A stretch of DNA of 64,000 bases from Paralithodes platypus (GCA_032716605.1 CM064572.1:36672813-36736812); one strand, 5' to 3'. Counted from the stretch's first letter, positions 45,874-57,044 are shown. The notes: generated from the letters alone by a model not told the origin. Numbers and translations: made by a program.

Positions 45874-46560
45874 TTTAACCCTCGGCGAAACCCTATAATA
45901 AAGTATGGTACTAAAAATGTATTTTGCGTAACAAGGTTGTCAATACGGTACTTCCAGTTATCGACAGCTCTAAAGATCATATGAAAATGTATGGAATTAT
46001 TCTATAATTGCACCTATACGAGCTAAACAAATTATTATTGTATTTAACAGGAAGGTATCGGTACGACGCGGTAAGTGATGTGGTATAGGTGGCAATATGC
46101 GGAAATGGATTATAAGGGTATTTCGCTCCCTCTGACCCCCTTACGAGAATCTATGGTTACTCACTCCACCCCAATTGGATTTCTACCGTTTTACCCAACC
46201 AGCGGGGGTGTGGAGGCGGCAGCCCACACCCATAATACTAGGATAGGTTAGGTAAGGTTGTAAGGTTAGGCTAATGTCTCTCTGAAACATTGTAAAATCC
46301 GTGTCACATCTATATTTATAGACTTTTGTCAGAGGGGGGCGGAATGCCCTTATAATCCATTTTCGCATATTGCCACCTATACCTCATCACTTACCTCGTC
46401 GTACCTTCCTGTTAAATACAATCATATATTTGTTTAGCTCGTATAGGTGCAATTATAGAAATTTACCAAATGTATTTTAACCCTCGGAAAACCCTAATAT
46501 AAAAGTATGCTACTAAAATGCAAATTTCGTAACAAGGTTGTCAATACGGTACTTTCCTGT
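45874..46560. repeat. Large imperfect hairpin flanked by direct repeats
   Basis: Arms 46001-46140 and 46328-46459 are reverse complements over about 130 bp (left TCTATAATTGCACCTATACG, right CGTATAGGTGCAATTATAGA). Just outside, 45874-45962 and 46470-46557 are direct repeats (TTTTAACCCTCGG ... CAAGGTTGTCAATACGGTACTT). The ~187-bp loop contains AACCAGCGGGGGTGTGG and AGGTTAGGTAAGGTTG, which recur near 46683-46750. Confidence 0.8.
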
Positions 46561-47400
46561 TATCAACATACAATCAAAGGTGAATATTGCAGAGTAAACA
46601 CCATAGACTTCATCGATATATCTTTCGCCTTCGTATTATCGTTTTTTTTTGTTTTTGTTTTTTTCCTAAGGAATTAGTACCCAACCAGCGGGGGTGTGGG
46701 CCACCCATAATACTTGGTTAGGTTAGGTAAGGTTGTTAGGTTAGGCTAATGTCTTTTAAAATCATAGCCCTCAACATCGATCGAAAATGGGGAAACTAGG
46801 TTTTCCCGAGATTTCTAATTAATTACAAATACTATATATTGGGTCAATATTTACGAGCCGCACCACAGCTGGGATCTCATTTCTAATAGTAGTTTTGGGT
46901 TCCTATCATTTTATGCTTCATTGCTATATAATATTTTTTTTCTTCTATCTCAATTAACCCTCCGACTTCCATATACCCTTCCTAATCTGAATTAAATCGT
47001 CTTATAACAGCCACAAAACAAAAGAAATGTGTAAACGGATCTTGAGAGGGTTACGCTGAATACATAATCGTACCGTAATCGCTAACACTATCTGGTCCGA
47101 CGTTTTGGAGATTTGTTTTAATTTTATTGAGGATTTTGCTTGTGTCTGCCATTTTCGAGCATATGTATTTTAGTTTGTTCCCCAGGCTAACAAAACGCTT
47201 TCCCAGACTTCCTAAATACTAAAAAAATGGCCACCCAGGCCACCATCAAGAGAAAATGTGTTAATTTTTGTTTATAGAAAAACATAACACCAATACAACA
47301 ACTCATCACAAAGCATCACAACAACAGACCCAAAAAAGAAAAAAAACAAAATCTTACCCCTTAGTCCCCTACACACACACAGCCTCAGAACGCCTCAGCA

Positions 47401-47420
47401 ACCCCCCCCCCCCCCCCCCC
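47401..47420. repeat. Poly(C) run
   Basis: C homopolymer with a matching G-rich stretch near 47465-47490 that could pair with it. 46751-47400 has no other recognised feature. Confidence 0.9.
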
Positions 47421-47534
47421 TCCCGAAAATGTAAATGAGAAGAACATTTACATGTGTAGTTTGAGAGGGGGGATGCAGGGGGGGGGTATCTAGCATGAGG
47501 GAGGGAGAGGGGAGTGGCTAGAGAAGTGGTACTA

Positions 47535-47705
47535 TAGTCTATGCTCGGTAAGTAGGCGAAAATAATTACCTCCAACCTCTGTAATTGAAAAACGTCTAAA
47601 GTATTTCTACAATTTGAGAAGAGTCCGTTAAGGAATAGATGTGGAGATATAAAACCAATTTGCTCTAGCCCTTTTTGAGTTACAGAAGAGAGAGGTCATG
47701 ATTTT
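47535..47705. repeat. MITE family V, copy 1 (degenerate)
   Basis: Contains TAAGTAGGCGAAAATAATTACC, AATTTGAGAAGAGTCCG and GCTCTAGCCCTTTTTGAGTT, all present in V copies 2 and 3. Serves as the unoccupied form of the site where T6 sits in copy 2. Confidence 0.6.
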
Positions 47706-48153
47706 TCGCATAATTACAGAGAATAGACTATAGAATGTGGGAGAGGGAGGGAGGGGGTGCTAAGATGAGGGAGGGAGTACAAAGGAGTACAAAGGAAATC
47801 AAGCAACAACAGTTCTAGTGACCCTTCTAGGTTGCTTGTCCTCCAAAACACTGAGGATCAAGTGTCCAAACAGTGGTTTAGAGTGGGTAAGGGAACATTG
47901 GAAAGGGAATTACTGCCCTGGAACTAATGTCCGTGGCAGGATTAGGAAGTTAGTAGGGGACAGATGGGTTAGTAACTGAGGGGGGGATAAAATAAAGTTA
48001 TTCATTTACAAACGCAGTCAGTCGCGGGTTTGATGCGAGATATTTGTCTACGCGGAGATTAAATGAATCAACGGTGATGCAGTCTATAACATTTCGGGGA
48101 AGCCCATTCCACAAGTTGACAACTCGATTGAAGAAGAAATTCTTAGATTCGTG

Positions 48154-49773
48154 TCAGTTAAAAGATTTACCAATAATTTTGCAACCGTTTCCCCGCGTGT
48201 AATTAGATTGGTCGATAGTGAAGTACTTACTACAGTTCATATAGTCGATGCCTTTGATGATTTTGAACACTTGAATTAAGTCACCTCTTAATCTGCGCTG
48301 AGTTAAAGGATATAGATTTAATTCTCTAAGACGCTCTTCGTATGGTTTGTTCTTTAGGCTAGGTATCATTTTGGTAACTCTACGTTGAACTCGTTCTAGC
48401 TTGTTTATATCTTTTTGGTAATAAGGGCACCAGGATTGAACGCAGTATTCCAGAAGAGGGCGGACTAAGGAATTGTAAAGGGTTAGGATAACTTCTTTGG
48501 ATTTATGCTCAAATGACCTGCCTATAAAGCCAATTATTTTGTTTGCCTTCTTAACAACTTCTGAACATTGTTGACTCGGTTTTAGGTTACTCGATATTGT
48601 TACTCCCAGATCGGTTTCTCTGTTTACATTCTTAAGCTGAGTGCCATTCATCGAATAGTTTACTTTCTCATTTAGGTATCCGATATGTAGTACTTTACAT
48701 TTATCCGCATTGAAACTCATTTGCCAAATTTGGGCCCAACATGACAATTTATCTAGATTGTGTTGCATATCGTCAACTTGTTCTTTTGAGAGTACGCTAT
48801 TTGCATTTTTGTATCGTCAGCAAATTTTGAGATTGCACAGGTGAGACCCTCATCTATGTCGTTGATGTAAATTAGAAAGAGAATTGGTCCTAGTACCGAT
48901 CCCTGGGGTACCCCGCTACTTACATTGGTCCATTTAGATGCCTTACCGTTTATGACTACTCTTTGCTTTCTGTCGCTGAGCCAATTTTCTATCCATTTCA
49001 ACACACCGTCTTGTATTCCATGCGCTTTTAGTTTTAGCAGTAAACGTTTGTGGGAACTTTGTCAAAGGCCTTTTGAAAATCGAGGTATATAATATCTACA
49101 GCTTTACTCTCATCGTAGAGGTTGAGGATATCGTGGAAGAAGTCTAAGAGGTTTGTTAAACAGGAACGTTTTTTACAAAAGCCGTGTTGAGTATCTTTAA
49201 GTATGTTATTTTCCACTAAGTGATTTACGAGTCTGTCTCGTATGACCGTTTCTAGCATTTTACATACAACTGAGGTTAAGCTAATTGGACGATAGTTAGG
49301 TAGGGATTTGCTGCCTTTTTTGAATATCGGTGTTACGTTGGCTAGCTTCCACTGATCAGGCATAGTTCCAGACTGCAAGGATTTATTGAATAGTAATGTC
49401 AGCCGTTTGGAGAGCTCATCCTTAGCTTCCTTTAGAACTCTAGGCGAGATTGTATCAGGTCCAGGCGTTTTATTTACCTTGAGTTTATCTAAACAATTCA
49501 ATACTTCTCTCTCTGTAACGGTGATATTGCTTAAAACATCTGAATTATCAATCTGAATCGGCGATGGTGTAGGGATATCACTGAGGTCTTCTGTTGTAAA
49601 AACTGATGCAAAAAAGGTATTCAGGGCATTACTCATTTGTACTTCGTCTTTGGTGTATTCTCCATTTTCATCGACTAACGACTAACGGTCCAACAGTTGA
49701 AGTAACTACTTTTTTCTTTCTTATATAATAACTATAGAATTCTTTCGGGTTTGTTTTACTTTGATTCGCAATA
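48154..49773 (-). pseudogene. CR1-like copy A: reverse transcriptase and C-terminus
   Basis: Continues after the nested insertion as ERHIANQSKTNPKEFYSYY, then MSNALNTFFASVF, NKTPGPDTISPRVLKEA, NYRPISLTSVVCKMLE, motif A IIYLDFQKAFDKVP, motif B SSGVPQGSVLGPILFLIYIND, the FADD box at 48813-48824, and the C-terminal EYCVQSWCPYYQKDI, LERVQRRVTKMI and TQRRLRGDLIQVFKI. Frame changes occur near 49040 and 48780 and at others upstream of 49640; a TGA follows GKSFN where copy B has Ser. Clearly CR1/L2-like; inactive. Confidence 0.85.
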
Positions 49774-49791
49774 TGTCTTTCTAAAGTTTTT

Positions 49792-51054
49792 GAAACTATT
49801 CTTGCTTCCAAATTTCTTAAGCATTTCTCTTCTCATAATCTGCTCTCAGATCGCCAGTATGGCTTCCTTAAGGGTCGCTCTACTGGTGATCTTCTTTCAT
49901 ATCTTACTAACTCTTGGTCATCCTCCTTTCGGGACTTCGGTGAGACTTTTTCTATTGCACTAGACATATCGAAAGCCTTCGATAGAGTCTGGCATAAATC
50001 TTTAATTTCTAAACTACCCTCCTTCGGTTTCTATCCCTCCATCTGTGCCTTTGTCTCTAATTTCCTTTCCGGCCGTTCCATAGCCGCGGTTGTGGACGGC
50101 CATTGTTCACTACCTCACCCTATAAACTCCGGTGTTCCTCAGGGCTCTGTCCTATCTCCTATTCTCTTTCTAATTTTTATAAATGATCTCCTTAATTCCC
50201 ATCCATTCATACCAGACGACTCAACCTTACACTACTCCATTAATTTTTCAGAACGCTCCAGCCAGCAATCCCTCAACGACAAAACGTAATGAAGCCATAT
50301 ATCTCTTAAATTCTGATCTAAATACTATTTCCAATTGGGGCAGAGAAAACCTTGTTAACTTTAATGCTTCCAAAACCCAATTTCTCCATCTATCTACCCG
50401 TCAGGATCTCCCAGCGGACTATCCCTTATTCTTCAACAATTCAAAAATCAACCCTTCATCTTCTCTCAATATTCTTGGTATCTCTTTTTCTTCTGCTCTC
50501 ATTTGGAAGAACCATATTACCAGTCTTGCTAAGGCAGCCTCCCAGAAGCTGGGTGTGCTCAACCACCTTAGGGATTCTTTTCCCCTGCACAGCTTCTTGC
50601 TCTGTACAGGGGCATAGTGCGCCCTTGTATTGAGTATTGTTCACATGTGTGGGGAGGTTCCTCTCACACCGCTCTCCTAGACAAAGTTGAAAGGAAGGTC
50701 TTTCGTATCATTAACTCCCGTCCACTCACCAACTCTCTGCAATCTCTCTCTCTCCGCCGCAATGTTGCATCTCTCTCGCTATTTTATCGCTACTATAATA
50801 ATCAGTGTTCCTCAGAGCTATCCCAGTGCATACCACCTCCTTTACGTAGGGCACGTGGTACCCGTCTTGCAACTCAATCCCACCCCTACTCTGTGCAACT
50901 CTCCAACCCAAGAGTGAAACGTTACTCTCAAACTTTCTTCTACTCAACATCTGAGCTCTGGAACTCTCTCCCAGAATCAGTCTTTCCCTCTTCCTATGAC
51001 TTAAATTGCTTCAAACTCCGTGTGTCCAGGCATTTTGGCTCGAACGTCCCTTGA
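49792..51054 (+). pseudogene. Nested jockey-like RT fragment
   Basis: In frame from 49792 to 50289: LLSDRQYGFLKGRSTGDLL, motif A IALDISKAFDRVWH, INSGVPQGSVLSPILFLIFIND. At the motif-C box the frame wavers, giving PFIPDDSTLHYS instead of the family SYADDSTLHYS, so the Tyr-Ala are lost though two Asp remain. Continues after shifts near 50290 (GRENLVNFNASKTQFLHLS, SSLNILGISFS, AKAASQKLGVL) and 50610 (RPCIEYCSHVWGG, LRRNVASLSLFYRYY, ELWNSLPESVFP) to a TGA at 51052-51054. 51055-51135 is 3' UTR. Confidence 0.8.
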
Positions 51055-51154
51055 TTTTGGCCCTGTCACTCTTTCAACTGTGGGGGAGGCACTCGCTATA
51101 GGCAGTTATGCCTTTTGCCTCCCTCAATCACATAGAAAAAAAAAAAAAAAAAAA
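49792..51154 (+). mobile_element. Jockey-like LINE, 5'-truncated, nested in CR1-like copy A
   Basis: Plus strand, ending in a 19-nt poly(A) (51136-51154). Flanked by an imperfect ~18-bp duplication of CR1 sequence: TGTCTTTCTAAAGTTTTT (49774-49791) and TGTAACTCTAAGGTCTTTTT (51155-51174). Starts inside RT (FETILASKF), so most of the element is missing. Confidence 0.85.
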
Positions 51155-51955
51155 TGTAACTCTAAGGTCTTTTTACTTTGCTTAATTAACTTTTTAGCTT
51201 TGCGTCGTAGCTCTACAAATTTCACCCGTTCTTCGTCATTTTGTGAGGATTTTAATCTATCATTAGCACATTTTTTAGCAAGCAGGCATTTTGAAATATC
51301 TTTATTCCACCATTTGGGCTTATTATTATGGCCTGGACGCCGTATTTTCGATGGTATGCAGTCTTGCACTGCTTTTAGGTAAGTGGTTTCGAATAACTTC
51401 CAAGATGTATTTATGTCGTTATTGTTAATTAAAAAGCTCGAGTCAGTTTCTTTAAACATAGCTCTAAGTTTATGGAAGTTTGCTTTCTTGAAATTAGGGA
51501 CTTTTTCGATGCTACTATTTGGTTTGTTACTAGTAAACTTTAAAGTGAAAGTTATCGTACGATGTTCGCTGTTACTGAATTCATCACCAACATTCAAATT
51601 CTCTATTAATTCTTCTTTTGTTGCAAGTACAATGTCAAGAACGTTATTACCACGGGTTGGCGTTCGAACAAATTGATAAAGCGAACTCTCTTGCAAGTTC
51701 GTATTCAATTCATGTCCGGAGTGTGAAGTAAGAGTATCGCCCCACTTGGTCACAGGTAAATTAAAGTCGCCAAAAATTACGGTGTCTTGTGAGTTACTTA
51801 CATCTGCAATTTGTTCGTAAATTTCTCGGTCAGTTTGCACTGATTGAACTGGAGGTCTGTATATTAATGCAAGTATTATTTTTGTACCTTTATTATTCTT
51901 TATTAGCACAAAAGATGCGTCGACGTTCACAATTTGAGGTTTTGACAAGAGGGTA
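51155..51955 (-). pseudogene. CR1-like copy A: endonuclease C-terminal half and linker
   Basis: Open from the truncation point. Reads IILALIYRPP, VIFGDFNLPVTKWGD (catalytic Asp/Asn), NNVLDIVLA and NSEHRTITF, where the family usually has S-D-H; the acidic residue is Glu here. A Lys-rich linker follows (RRKAKKLIKQSKKTLEL), cut by the nested element at the point coding TLE. The earlier endonuclease motifs are missing by 5' truncation. Confidence 0.8.
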
Positions 51956-52200
51956 GGGTTAAGACTTTCTTTGAGGAGGGGGGAGTGAGAGCGGCGGCGG
52001 CGGGAGGGGGGGACTAACTTTAGGTAGGGGAGAGGCGTACCAACCAAAAGTGGGGAAGGGGGTACTAAAATGGGGGGAGGGGGCGGAAAGGGGGATCTTT
52101 GAGGGTGTAAATATGAGTTTGCTTCGTGTGGTGGCCTTATACGTACAGTGGTGTGTGTGTGTGTGTGTGAGTGTGTGTGTACAATACAGCACTAGGGTGT
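51956..52200. repeat. G-rich stretch and (GT)n microsatellite
   Basis: G-rich DNA to 52100 including GGCGGCGGCGGGAGGGGGG, then GT repeats at 52149-52182. 52201-52430 has nothing recognised. Confidence 0.8.
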
Positions 52201-52458
52201 ACTAAAAGCCTTATGTCAAACAGACTCGTGGAAACTCCAGGAATGTACCAGTACTGGTATATATCTTATTACACTAACTTTATTTAATGTTAAGACTCGT
52301 ATCGCCGGAAATGTTATTCTCTTACTAGCCTTCATGAGTGTTCGATAATTAATGGACAAATAAGTATGTCTCTGCATCATATATTTGTCGGCACAGGCTG
52401 AGTGGTCGTTGATAGCAGTAGTTAGTAATAGCTGTAATAATATTAGTAATGGTAATAT

Positions 52459-52461
52459 TAA

Positions 52462-52533
<72 letters not shown>

Positions 52534-52535
52534 AT
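52459..52535. repeat. (TAG)n microsatellite
   Basis: About 24 TAG/AGT triplets with two interruptions; a shorter run at 52673-52692. Confidence 0.95.
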
Positions 52536-52696
52536 ATTATGAAGAACTTGCGTTCCAAATCCTATTTGCAAATTTAATGAAGGTTGATTTCTGGATATAG
52601 GCTACTGTATTCTGTTCATAGCACAATGATAGTACACCAGGAGTCTCCTTTAGTAGAACAAATAGTAGCCTTTGTAGTAGTAGTAGTAGTATATTA

Positions 52697-53258
52697 TTCT
52701 GTTCCAAATAAGTAGGCGAAAACTCTTGACCATTAACCTCTATATCTTACAAAGGTCAGCTTGGGAGTAGTAATTGAAATTTACACCCCATTTGCTCTAG
52801 CCCTTTAAGGGGGGTCACCTGCTTTTGTTTTCTCTTTCTCGCCTTTTTTTTCTTTTTTTTCTTTTTTTTTTTGGCTTGTATCCATTCGGCCCCATTCAGC
52901 CTACTGTTTTAAGACTTTTATCCACATCCAGGTGTCGATTTCTTCTTGGCGAGCGATAGCGAGACAGCATTGTATGGAGAAATCCGGCTTCGCCGGAGAC
53001 ATTTTTCTATCGAAAAATGTACAAATGTAGCTTGCTGTCAAAATAAAAAAACATATATATTTTTATGATGGCTCGCTACAGCTCGCCAGGAAAATATTGA
53101 CACCTGGATGGGGGTAAACGTCTTAAAACAGTAGGCTGAATGGGGCCGAAGGGATAGCCAAAGAAAGAGAGAAAAAGAGATAACAAAAGCAGATGATCCC
53201 CCTTATGAGTTATAGAGGTTATGGTTCACGATCACTGGACCACCTATTTGGAACAGGG
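52697..53258. mobile_element. MITE family V, copy 2, interrupted by MITE T6
   Basis: Termini CTGTTCCAAATAAGTAGG and CCTATTTGGAACAGGG are inverted repeats next to TA. Without T6 it is about 165 bp, similar to copy 3 (56693-56897). TA target and short TIRs suggest a Tc1/mariner-like non-autonomous element. Confidence 0.75.
52808..53203 (+). mobile_element. Hairpin-core MITE T6 (396 bp)
   Basis: Inverted termini AGGGGGGTCACCTGCTTTTG and (complement of right end) AGGGGGATCATCTGCTTTTG over some 35 bp, flanked by TA (52806-52807, 53204-53205; TTA on the left also fits). Contains ATCCGGCTTCGCCGGA and ACATTTTTCTATCGAAAAATGT. Inserted in MITE V; the unoccupied site is seen at 47655-47680 and 56831-56855. 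Confidence 0.8.
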
Positions 53259-53589
53259 TATAGTTTTCGTAGTAGATTTCGTAGTAGTATTTGGTGCATG
53301 TTAAGCCACTATCACACGAGAGATTGTATACCGGTAGGCAACATTCGATAATCAAAATTTTTGGAATATATTGCACTGGTATCGGAAACTAGACTGATAG
53401 GCAACGGAAATAATTTATACGTTGACCACATAAGCTGCCAGACCAATGTTGAGGATAAATGTTGAGTGAAAAAGCGCTCGTGTGATACCGGCTTTAGGGT
53501 GTCAAGCGAAAGCCTAGTCCATTATTGTTTGTCTTGACTATTGTATATGTAAAGATAAAATTATGGTTTCCAGTTCGAATTAACTTTTG

Positions 53590-54428
53590 GAAGTGCTAAC
53601 ATGGTCAAAACAATGCTATTTCATGGTAATTTGAAGTGATAACATGGCCAAAACAATGCTATTTCATGGTAATTTGAAGTGATAACATGGCCAAAACAAT
53701 GCTATTTCATGGTAATTTGAAGTGATAGTGATAACATGACCAAAACAATGCTATTTCATGGTAATTTGAAGTGATAACATGACCAAAACAATGCTATTTC
53801 ATGGTAATTTGAAATGATAACATGGCCAAAACAATGCTATTTCATGGTAATTTGAAGTGATAACATGGCCAAAACAATGCTATTTCATGGTAATTTGAAG
53901 TGATAACATGGCCAAAACAATGCTATTTCATGGTAATTTGAAATGATAACATGGTCAAAACAATGCTATTTCATGGTAATTTGAAGTGATAACATGGCCA
54001 AAACAATCCTATTTCATGGTAATTTGAAGTGATAACATGGTCAAAACAATGCTATTTCATGGTAATTTGAAGTGATAACATGACCAAAACAATGCTATTT
54101 CATGGTAATTTGAAATGATAACATGGCCAAAACAATGCTATTTCATGGTAATTTGAAGTGAGAACATGGCCAAAACAATCCTATTTCATGTTAATTTGAT
54201 GTGATAACATGGTCAAAACAATGCTATTTCATGGTAATTTGATGTGATAACATGGCCAAAACAATCCTATTTCATGGCAATTTGAAGTGATAACATGGTC
54301 AAAACAATGCTATTTCATGGTAATTTGAAGTGATAACAGGGCCAAAACAATCCTATTTCATGTTAATTTAATCCTATTTCATGGTAATTTGATGTGATAA
54401 CATGGTCAAAACAATCTTATGTCATGTT
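53590..54428. repeat. Tandem array, ~19 units of ~43 bp
   Basis: Unit: GAAGTGATAACATGGCCAAA plus ACAATGCTATTTCATGGTAATTT. Units differ by few substitutions (GGCC/GGTC/GACC, GCTA/CCTA) and one has a 6-bp GTGATA duplication near 53725. No variable spacers. Flanks (53259-53589) have no assigned feature. Confidence 0.95.
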
Positions 54429-54599
54429 TATTTTCTTGTATTTCTTTTCATTGTCTAAAGTCTTCAAACACAATTACTCGGGTTTGACATCCTGTTAGTT
54501 ATCGGTAGTCATGGATGTTTTGATGTTATTTTGAAAGTTGCGAACATATTGGGAGATGCTGAGGGGACTAGACGGTAAAGATGTATATGAACAGTGGAG

Positions 54600-54870
54600 G
54601 AGAGAGAGAGAGAGAGAGAGGTATTTTTGAGGTATGCAGGGGGTTTGTGTATGTGTGTGTGTGAGAGAGAGTGAGAGAGAGAGAGAACAAATAGATATTT
54701 GTGTATGTGACAGAAAGAGAAAGAGACAGGACAGGTACGTAGACAGGTACGTAGAAAGAGAGAGAGAGCAGTTTCTTGGCTTTTGTTCGGGCCTATCTCC
54801 CCTCATCACGAGTCTCTTATCTCTACAGGCAGATGTGTGAGAGAGAGAGAGAGAGAGAGTGAGTGAGTGA
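54600..54870. repeat. (GA)n and (GT)n microsatellites
   Basis: GA runs at 54599-54620, 54662-54685, 54757-54768, 54838-54858 with a GT run at 54648-54662. 54871-55350 has no recognised gene. Confidence 0.85.
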
Positions 54871-55239
54871 GTTATAAGGTCCATTCTGGGGAGATACTCT
54901 TAGTGGAAAGGAAAGAGTGAGATTGTTTAGTGCAATATATTCATTACAGAGTATTTGTTTTCTTTTTTTCTATATTCAAACTACTCCCTCTCGGGCATAG
55001 GCTGAGAGCCTTTACACTACACCGCTGAACACGGTGAGGCCCGTGAGGTCTTGCCCCAGTCTAGGGAGTGAGACATGCGAAGCACCCCGGCTCAAAGCAA
55101 CTCCATCTCTGAAGCCGCTTCGCCTCCGCATCTCAGTCTCCTCCCCCACACTCGGACCCTCACTCTCAGAACGCCACCTATTGAGCAATTAACTCACTAG
55201 GCATTGCCCCGCTGTAACATATTTTGAATATGGGAATAT

Positions 55240-55432
55240 TCATACAATGCTATTTAATCAGGGAACAATGAGGGTATTTTTTTGGCATTTCGGTGTGCTG
55301 TGGTAATGCACTGAAACTAGGTACAGCACAAATTCCATCCCAATAATATCTTCCCATTGACATATTGGAATTCGAACCCGGGTCCATTCGATTACCAGTC
55401 CAGTGGCAAGACCACTCTGCCACACCCATCTA
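55240..55432 (-). repeat. tRNA-related SINE
   Basis: Minus strand has a pol III A box TGGCAGAGTGGT (55411-55422) and B box GGGTTCGAATTC (55368-55379) 43 nt apart, as in a tRNA. The anticodon stem does not pair well, so this is a tRNA-derived head rather than a working tRNA gene; the body would run down to about 55240. Confidence 0.55.
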
Positions 55433-55554
55433 CTCTCTTCTTGAAATTATCTCCTAATGAACTGTTGACAACTTCTGAGAACAGTTTATACCAGGTAGAA
55501 CGGATCATATATGTACAAAAAAAATCCAGGTATACTAGTGCTGAACCTCTACTA

Positions 55555-56175
55555 TTAGAACATAAGAACATAAGAAAATGGGAGTCTGCAAAAAAACGAT
55601 CGGCCCACACAAGGCAGATCCCTGTCACACCCAACCCCAATTACAAGTCCCAATTATAGGCCCAACTCACTAATACCTTGAATACTGACCCCACCAAAAT
55701 GGTCAGAGATTAACACAAGATTACGGGGTCTGCTGAGCGCCAATTGGCCCACACCCGGCAGATCCCCCTCACACCCAACCCATCTCGTTCATATGCCTAT
55801 CTAATTTTATCTTAAAGCTCCCTATCGTTCTTGATCCCACTATATCACTTGGTAGCCTATTCCACCCATCTACACTCTGTTACCAAAGTAATATTTGCCT
55901 ATATCTTTTCTGAAACGAAATGTATCTAATTTGAAACCATTTGTTCGAGTCCTTTCGCTATCACTGAGCTTAAGTACATTTTTCATGTCTCCTTTATTTA
56001 TCCCACTAACCCACTTGAAAACTTCTATCATATCCCCTCTAACTCTGCATCTTTCTAACGAATGTAAGCCTAATTTTGTCAACCTTTCTTCATATTAAGA
56101 ATCATTTTTGTCATTCTTCGCTGTACTCTCTCCAACGAATCTATGTCCATTCTGTAATAAGGACACCAAAATAAC
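55555..56175 (-). pseudogene. CR1-like LINE 3' end (RT C-terminus and tail)
   Basis: Minus strand: the RT end (SLERCRVRGDMIEVFKWVSG, FRFRKDIGKYYFGNRV) followed by 3' UTR and a tail of TTATGTTC units (plus strand GAACATAAGAACATAAG at 55559-55575), the CR1-style 8-bp terminal repeat. Related to the fragment at 26090-26580. Stops and indels throughout. Confidence 0.75.
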
Positions 56176-56534
56176 TTTCAGCCATAGTTGAGTGTTGTAT
56201 TCGTACTGAGGCGAAGCCATTTTGATATAATCCGCTTGTCAAACCCATACAGTACCGGTATTTAAAAAATCGTAGTCTTCGCATTTTCAACGAAAGGAGA
56301 CCAAGAGTTCTCAACCTGGTCAGGTCATGTGAAGGTATTGAGGGATAAGCCTTTACAACGGCACCTCGTAGCTACTTTATACTTTCTCTTTTCCTGAATA
56401 TGTAGAGAGGGGATAAAGGGTGCTGGAGGGAGAGGAAACTGTTGGAGTAGCTTTCTTGGGTGTGTTATTAAACTGTATATGTCGTCGAGGTGTCTCCCGA
56501 ATGGGTGCTAGCATGTTAAACATGCTATATAGGA

Positions 56535-56640
56535 CGTACTACCACACCCAATAAATGTCCGCCTTGGCTGGGATCGAACCCAGGTCAAGCAGATTCACAC
56601 GTGAGCGTGCTCTCCACTGGACCGCCGCTTCATTGCTCAG
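56535..56640 (-). repeat. tRNA-related SINE head
   Basis: Minus strand B box GGGTTCGATCCC (56570-56581) is perfect; an A-box-like GGTCCAGTGGAGA lies at 56611-56623. The downstream body (AAGGCGGACATTTATTGGG) continues to about 56520. Confidence 0.5.
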
Positions 56641-56692
56641 AATTGTAATAGTTAGAATAAACTTAGTAGACCTAGGCTGGACACTTTCTATA

Positions 56693-56897
56693 CCCTGTTC
56701 TAAATAAGTAGGCCAAAACTCTAGCACACTCACCTATATAACTCACAAACGACTAGAGTAATCGAGCTAATCATTCTACCATTTGGGAAGGGTCAGCTAG
56801 GGTAAAAGTGTGGAAATTTACAGGCCATTTGCTCTTGGCCTTTTTGAGTTACATAGTTTATGTTTCACGCTTTCTGGCTTACCTATTTGGCACAGGG
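56693..56897. mobile_element. MITE family V, copy 3 (205 bp)
   Basis: Flanked by TA on both sides (56691-56692, 56898-56899), with inverted ends CCCTGTTCTAAATAAGTAGG and (complement) CCCTGTGCCAAATAGGTAAG. Intact relative to copy 2, which holds T6. Confidence 0.8.
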
Positions 56898-57004
56898 TAA
56901 AGTAGCTTTATACTTTTCCTGAGTCCTGGATACAAGAACTGAACAGCTTATTCCATGAGACGTTGTATCAGAGTGATGTAGATACGTCTCTAGATAAAGA
57001 TAGC

Positions 57005-57006
<2 letters not shown>

Positions 57007-57043
<37 letters not shown>
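57007..57043. repeat. (GA)n microsatellite
   Basis: Pure GA run, followed by GATA-type repeats at 57115-57200. Confidence 0.9.

Positions 57044-57044
<1 letters not shown>

Larger units (their letters stand above)
47785..51955 (-). mobile_element. CR1-like non-LTR retrotransposon, copy A (with nested jockey-like LINE)
   Basis: Minus-strand LINE: endonuclease part (51155-51955), RT (48154-49773) and 3' UTR (47785-48153). Its 3' end is a short direct repeat (plus strand GAGTACAAAG twice), in the manner of CR1-type tails. The 5' end is truncated inside the endonuclease at about 51955. A plus-strand jockey-like element (49792-51154) interrupts ORF2. Several frameshifts and one stop codon. A second copy of the family starts at 62595. 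Confidence 0.85.

Noticed and set aside
53590..54428. Regular repeats that might suggest a CRISPR array
   Set aside because: Units are contiguous with no unique spacers; the same holds for 37210-38131. Eukaryotic minisatellites.
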